Below, one piece after another: positions 59,301 to 64,000 of a stretch of 64,000 nt of DNA. Positions within the stretch are counted from its first letter, which is position 1, and each line of letters opens with the position of its first letter. Position numbers and translations under genes: made by a program. Below the pieces are notes generated by a model, which saw nothing but the letters and a program-made list of their open reading frames with translations, was not told where the DNA came from and ran no database searches. The DNA is from Caenorhabditis elegans (taxonomy: Eukaryota; Nematoda; Chromadorea; Rhabditida; Rhabditidae), in assembly GCF_000002985.6 (NCBI RefSeq), contig NC_003279.8, positions 11,160,001 to 11,224,000 on the forward strand, written 5' to 3'.

Positions 59301-61975
59301 TTCTCCACTTAATGGACCTTTTTTAATTTTTAATTCAATTTTTTTTTTTCAAAAGTTCTGTAGTTTGTAGTCTAACAGCCTCCAAAAACGCGAGCCTCAA
59401 CCAATAGATTTTTTGAAATTTTATCAAAAATTCGGTTTTTATTGCATTTTTAAAGGTTTTGACTGAAAAATTCTGAAAATCTTGGGAAGATTTTAAGGTT
59501 TGTTTTCGAAATTTTTGTAGTTTGTAGTCTAGCGGGCATCAAAATTATAAAATTTTTGAAACAAAAAAATTTTTTTTACCCGAATTTCAAAACTTTTTAG
59601 AAAATTTTTTAAAAAATCTTGAAAAAATTGAATTTTTGAAAATTTAAATTTCTGTGAGGCTGTCTTAAAAATTGTAGTTTGTAGTCTGAGCCTCGACCAA
59701 TTTTTGAATTGGTTGAGACTACAAACTACAAATTGTCATATAGCCTCAACAATGTTTTTTTTGTAAATTTTATCAAAAACTGGGTTTTTTATTGGAATTT
59801 TTATGGTTTACGCTGAAAAATTGAGAAAACCTAGGGAAAATTGTTTTTTTTTTTTAAATTCATGTAGTTTGTAGTCTAGCTGGCATCAAAAACGCCAATG
59901 TCTACTAAAATGTCTAAAATTTTAAACTTTTTTGAATTAAAAATGAAAAAAAAAACGATTTTTTTGCCGAAATTCAAAAGTTGTATTGAAAAATTTATTT
60001 TTTTTTCAAAATTTAATTTTGGTGAGGCTACCCGAAAATTGTAGTTTGTAGTGTGTGAGTCTCAACCAAAATATTGGTTGAGGCTGAGAGGCTACAAACT
60101 ACAAATTGTCATAGCCTCAACCAATAGATTTTTTGAAATTTTATCAAAAACTCGGTGTTTTATAGGAATTATTTTTAGGATTTAGGAGTTACACTGGAAA
60201 ATTCAGAAAATCTTGGGAAAATACAATTTAAAAAAAAAAATTTCTGTAGTTTGTAGTCTAGCCGGCTAAAATTTTCAAATTTTCAACATTTTTTTGAAAT
60301 AAAAGTAAAAAAAGAAACGATTTTTCCTCGAAATACAAAAATTTCATTGTAAAATTGATTTTTTTGTTCAAAATATAATTTTGGTGAGGCTACCCGAAAA
60401 TTGTAGTTTGTAGTGTCTGAGCATGAGCCTGAACCAACAAAAATTGATCAAATTTCGTCGGTTTTTTCTCGATTTTTTTAGCAATTTTCTCTAAAAATTC
60501 AGAAAATCTTCGACAAATTTTTGGTTTTTTCTCAAAATTTTTTGTAGTTTGTAGTGTGTGAGCCTCAACCAAAAATATTGGTTGAGGCTGAGAGACTATA
60601 AACTACAAAGCTGGATTTTTTTTTTCAAAAAATTGGTTTTTTTTCTCAAATTTTGAAAAATTTCCTCTAAAAATTTAGAATATCTTCGTTTTTTCTCAAA
60701 TTTTTTGTAGTTTTTAGGTTTTTTTTTGCGGAAATTTCAGGAATTTAGAATTTCCCGTACAAATTGCTCTCGTCTCTCCTCCAAATCGTCTTCCGAATCA
60801 TTATCATCTTCCTGATATTCAGATTTTCCATTACCAACAGGAAATTTCTCATTTTCCGGGCTCTCTTCATCCGACGAAGAGTCAAATTTGCTCTTTCCAG
60901 CTTCGGCTCTTCGCCGGGCTTTTTCTTCTTCCGCTTTCTTCAGCTTTTCCTCTTTTTCCCACTGCTTTTGCTTCTCCCGTTCGGCCTTTTCAAGGCCTTC
61001 CAGGATCCAGGCCGGCAGTTTTTTCCGGGCCTCTTTGTTCATTGCATACGGGTTTGTGGGCCCTGAAGCCATTAGTGGAGCCGGTGGAGGCACACCTTTC
61101 GGGCCAGCTTGGGCCGGGGGTTCCGGGGAATTTTGGTAGTTTTCGGGCTGGAAATCGGGCTGGAAATCGGGCTGCTGAAAATCGTGCTGGACCGAGGGGC
61201 TCTCCTGGAAAAAGTGCAGCTGCGGTGGTGGACGTTGAGGTGCTCCGAAGAAGCTTGGAGCACTTGAAGCCGCCGCAAAAAGTGGCTTAGGCTTTTGGGC
61301 CGACGGGAATAGGCTTTTCGGTGGTGGTGCCGCTGGAGCCTGAGGTCTTGGAGGCCCTGGGTAGTGCTCTGGAGGTCTATGTGGGCCTGGGGGGCCTGGA
61401 AAGTGCGGCCTTGGTGGCCCTGGCGGAAAATGTTGTGGTGGGCCTTGGAAATGATGTCCAGGCGGTCCAAAGTGTCCGTGGTGAGCTGGTGGAGGAGCTC
61501 CACGCCACGTGTCTGCTCCCTGTGGCGGTGGTGGTGGATATCCACGAGGCGGGCCTTGATTATGATATACGGGGGGCCCGGACGGCCCAGAAGGCCCAGG
61601 CGGCCCTCTCCACTGCTCGTCCCGATTCGCGGACCAATCGCCCCAATCCTGATGAGCCGGAGGGCCCGGATGACGTGGCTGATGCCACGGGAGCTGATGA
61701 TTTTGAGCGAAATCGTGTGAATTTCCGGCTCGACGATCGTCTGTGTCGCGCATCGCCATCCATTGTTGGGCCAGCTGGGCCCAGTCGACTGGAAAATAGA
61801 CGAAAATTAATTTTTAAATAAATTTAAAAAAATTTCGCGAAAATCTCGAAAAAAATCGATTTTTTCGTGTTTTTTTGCCAAATTTTTCGATTTTAAATTC
61901 AATTTTTCAATAAAATCACAACGCCATACCACTTTCCGCCGGCTGTGCCTGATGATAGTTGGTCCAATCTTCCAT
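56373..61975 (-). CDS. PNISR-family SR-rich nuclear protein
   Basis: Five exons (61975-61930, 61788-60761, 59251-59071, 58141-57893, 56638-56373) join in phase to 589 residues. MEDWTNYHQAQPAES and VDWAQLAQQWM at the start match the PNISR N-terminal block (..DWAALAQAWI..). A Pro/Gly/His-rich low-complexity region follows. ARKKLPAWILEGLEKAEREK (about residues 270-290) is the diagnostic PNISR block, followed by a charged coiled coil. Exon 3 gives the conserved helical VKTLMMNVLLESSNDVI. The C-terminus is an RS domain (SRSRSSERDRRRKRSRSSER). Human PNISR binds pinin and sits in nuclear speckles, so a splicing-related role is inferred. The exon 2 donor (TTT|GTACGG) is the least certain junction. 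The gene is divergent from zinc-finger gene B. Confidence 0.88.
56690..57780. repeat. TTGGTTGAGGCT / GTAGTTTGTAG inverted pairs in PNISR intron 4
   Basis: Four pairs in which GTAGTTTGTAGTCTC..CCTCAA is followed within about 60 bp by TTGGTTGAGGCTCACAGACTAC (about 56970, 57170, 57565 and others). The pairs can fold into hairpins in the pre-mRNA. Confidence 0.85.
59355..60720. repeat. TTGGTTGAGGCT / GTAGTTTGTAG inverted pairs in PNISR intron 2
   Basis: A block of about 330-370 bp is repeated about three times (near 59640, 60030 and 60380). Each carries GTGAGGCTxxCCGAAAATTGTAGTT and an inverted CAACCAAxATATTGGTTGAG centre. Confidence 0.85.
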
Positions 61976-62398
61976 TTCCCTCGTTTTGTGATTTTCTGCA
62001 GGAAATATCGATCTTATTGGTTTTTTTTGGGAGGAAAAAGGTGGAAACTAGCATTTTTTAACAAAAATTCGAAATTTTCAGCTAGATTTTCTATTTAAAA
62101 GCTTTAAAAATGCGCTGAAAATATTCTAAAATAGAATTAAATCGAAAAAATGTCGATGGCCGTTCCTTTACACGAAACCTAGTCCACGGCCACGCGGCCA
62201 CCGAATTTTATTGACGGCGGCTTTCTGTGTGATTTTCAGATACTTGAACGTGTTTTTTTGTTTGTAATGTGAAGAAAATGAATCGATATATTTAATTTTT
62301 GGAGAAAAGTGATTTTAAATTCCAGAATTCCTGCCGAAATCCGACGTTTTCCAATTTCGTGTAGAAACCCATTCGAGGGAACACAGCATGCGCCTTTA
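61976..62398. promoter_or_regulatory. Bidirectional promoter region of PNISR and zinc-finger gene B
   Basis: This spacer of about 420 bp lies between divergent start codons. It includes a GC-rich patch at 62170-62230 (CACGGCCACGCGGCCACCG, GACGGCGGC). No specific site is named. Confidence 0.5.
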
Positions 62399-62508
62399 AT
62401 GGCTACGGTAGGTTAATTTAATTTAATTTAATTTAATTTTTAGCAGCAATTTTCAACGATAATAGTTGTTTTTTGAATAATTTAAATTTAAATTTGCTTT
62501 TTTTTCAG

Positions 62509-63973
62509 ATGACAGAAAGAAAACAGGATTTTTCCTGTCCAAACTACATGCTTTTCGGCGATGACTTCAATTTACAAAGTGGAATAGAGGTTTTTCCCCG
62601 AAAATTTCTGCAAAATCACTTTTTTTTTCCAATTTTTCAGGATATTTCCTGTTCCTCAAACTACACATCAGACGAAGATGGACCAAAAGTGCTCACTACA
62701 ATGAGAAATATGTTTGCGGAGCAGAAAACCGACGAATATGAGCTGGTCTACGACAATAATTCGCAAAATGTGCCTCAAAATTGTTCACCGAAAAATCAAT
62801 ATTCGCCCCCGCAATCTGTGCAACAAGCTCATTATTCGAATTTATCACATTTTCATCCTAGAAATCCAGAATTTTCACAAGAAATCGTGGAAAATCGAGT
62901 AATTTCTCCAAAATCTGAGCATCCGGAAGAAATAGAGGATCACGAAGATGATGAGGATGGCCAAAGTGAAATGGTACTGATAAAAAACCCCGATTCTAAC
63001 AATTTTTGCCCTGAAAACATGAAAAATCATCAAATTTCAGCCAATAGGACGAAAATTCGTTTGGTTGAGGCTCACAGACTACAAACTACAAACCGCAATC
63101 ATTTTAAATAGGATTTTATTCAATTTTCGCTTAAAAATTAATTTATACTATTAAAAAACCTAATTTTCAGTTGAAAATCGTATTAAAAAATTCGTTGAGG
63201 CTAAAAAAATTGTAGTTTGTAGTCTGTTAGCCTCACCCAAAACATTTTCGACCAAAAAAAAAACGGTTTTCCCCAATTTTTTGTATAAAAATGAGTAAAA
63301 ACGGCTATTTCATGATATTTATTAACTTTTTACGATAATAACCTTCAATTTTTACGAAAAAAATTGGTTGAGGCTAGAAAAATTGTAGTTTGTAGTCTGT
63401 TAGCCTCACCCAAAACATTTTCGACCAAAAAACTGATTTTTCTGCAATTTTTTTATATGAAAATGACTAAAAACTGCAATGTATTAAGCTTATAACTCAC
63501 TTTTTCAATCCTAAAACACCAAAAACTAACGCAAAACTGGTTGAGGCTAAGAAAATTGTAGTTTGTAGTCCCTGAGCCTCACCCAAAACTATTTTCGGCC
63601 GAAAAAACCGATTTTCTCCCGATTTTTCTTATAAAAATGACTAAAAACTACAATTTCATGGATTTCGCCCAACAATTTCGAATTTTCAGAAGCACAATTG
63701 CCCGGAATGCCCGAAAAAGTACACATCGGAACGACGTCTCAAGCATCATATCGTTGTACACCGCAATCCGGACGCCTATAAATGTCAAAAATGTGGATAT
63801 TGCTATCAGAGCCCAGATAGTCTCCGGAGACACTGGAAGGTAGCAAAAAAATCGAATTTTCACTGAAAATTTGACAAAAAATTAATTTTTTTTTGTTGCA
63901 GAAAACTCCGAATTGTGACGAGTTTCCGCCGAAGATTAATGTGAAAACAGAGATTTTGGACCCGGATTCATGA
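62509..63973 (+). CDS. Zinc-finger protein B (C2H2 + C2HC), paralogue of A in its finger module
   Basis: Exons 62509-62589, 62641-62973, 63690-63839 and 63902-63973 join in phase to 211 residues from MTERKQDFSC. An upstream mini-exon ATGGCTACG|GTAGGT at 62399-62407 could add MAT in frame. The N-terminal part is acidic with Ser/Asn/Gln-rich stretches (EEIEDHEDDEDGQ). Finger 1 is C142/C145/H158/H162 (CPECPKKYTSERRLKHH). Finger 2 is C170/C173/H186/C193 (CQKCGYCYQSPDSLRRH) followed by KTPNC. The linker HRNPDAYKC and the H-x6-C finger end are as in gene A, about 11 kb upstream. It is likely a nuclear DNA-binding regulator with unknown targets. The last intron-exon junctions end about 30 bp before the window edge. 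Reading past the 62973 donor enters a repeat module. Confidence 0.85.
63060..63600. repeat. TTGAGGCT / GTAGTTTGTAG modules in zinc-finger B intron 2
   Basis: One forward copy at 63060-63095 and three GTTGAGGCTAxxAAAATTGTAG..GTTAGCCTCACCCAAAAC copies at about 63195, 63365 and 63540, spaced 175 bp, form a small tandem array. Confidence 0.8.
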
Positions 63974-64000
63974 ATTTTTAAAATTTTTTTTGATTGTTAT

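Noticed and set aside
61072..61821. Alternative frames across PNISR exon 2 on both strands
   Set aside because: Shadows of the Pro/Gly-rich coding sequence; only the frame with the DWAQLAQQW and KKLPAWILEGLEK blocks fits a family.
1..64000. tRNA, rRNA or snRNA genes
   Set aside because: I scanned by eye for A-box/B-box pairs and saw no cloverleaf I could support; a covariance-model scan would be decisive.

Overview
The window is nuclear DNA of a Caenorhabditis-type nematode, most probably C. elegans. The exons are small, with GT..TTTCAG introns and trans-splice acceptors just upstream of start codons. Introns and spacers are packed with the dispersed repeats typical of that genome (GCCGGAAATT-type arrays, TTGGTTGAGGCT / GTAGTTTGTAG modules, GGCTCCGCCC palindromes). 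There are degenerate TTAGGC (nematode telomere-type) repeats and an intact Tc3-like transposon. Several genes resemble C. elegans genes I know (spe-38, pigl-1, rsr-1). I had no search tool, so these symbols rest on recognised protein features and on gene models whose splice phases and lengths agree.

Layout: 1-2566, 3' part of a four-pass membrane protein gene (+), probably spe-38. 2789-3294, a short galectin-like gene or remnant (-). 3811-8736, pigl-1 (-), GPI-anchor de-N-acetylase, with a 0.6 kb foldback element and many GGGCGGAGCC repeats in its introns. 9862-14336, a transposon nest: a solo LTR with a 5-bp target duplication, split by a complete Tc3-like element, then a decayed LINE carrying a small MITE, then a 617-bp foldback element. 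15028-17722, a TMEM242-family mitochondrial membrane protein (-), lying about 340 bp downstream of rsr-1 (18065-22062, -), the SRRM1/SRm160 splicing coactivator; the two probably form an operon. 22817-26133, a serpentine chemoreceptor (+) whose last intron seems to have lost its donor GT. 26134-46985, almost 21 kb without a supportable gene: alternating repeat arrays and non-repetitive CT-rich islands. 46986-51301, zinc-finger gene A (+). 53762-53980, a small gene (+). 56373-61975, a PNISR-family SR-rich protein (-). 62399/62509-63973, zinc-finger gene B (+), divergent from PNISR and paralogous to gene A in its finger module.

Themes: two nuclear-speckle SR-type proteins (rsr-1, PNISR) and two related zinc-finger genes share the window, but nothing in the sequence links them functionally. 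The strongest points for a second look are the nested LTR/Tc3-like insertion with an intact transposase, the chemoreceptor splice-donor loss, the likely rsr-1/TMEM242 operon, the zinc-finger paralogues on either side of PNISR, the truncated galectin, the interstitial telomere-like tract, and the 21-kb gene desert. I found no tRNA, rRNA or CRISPR array.
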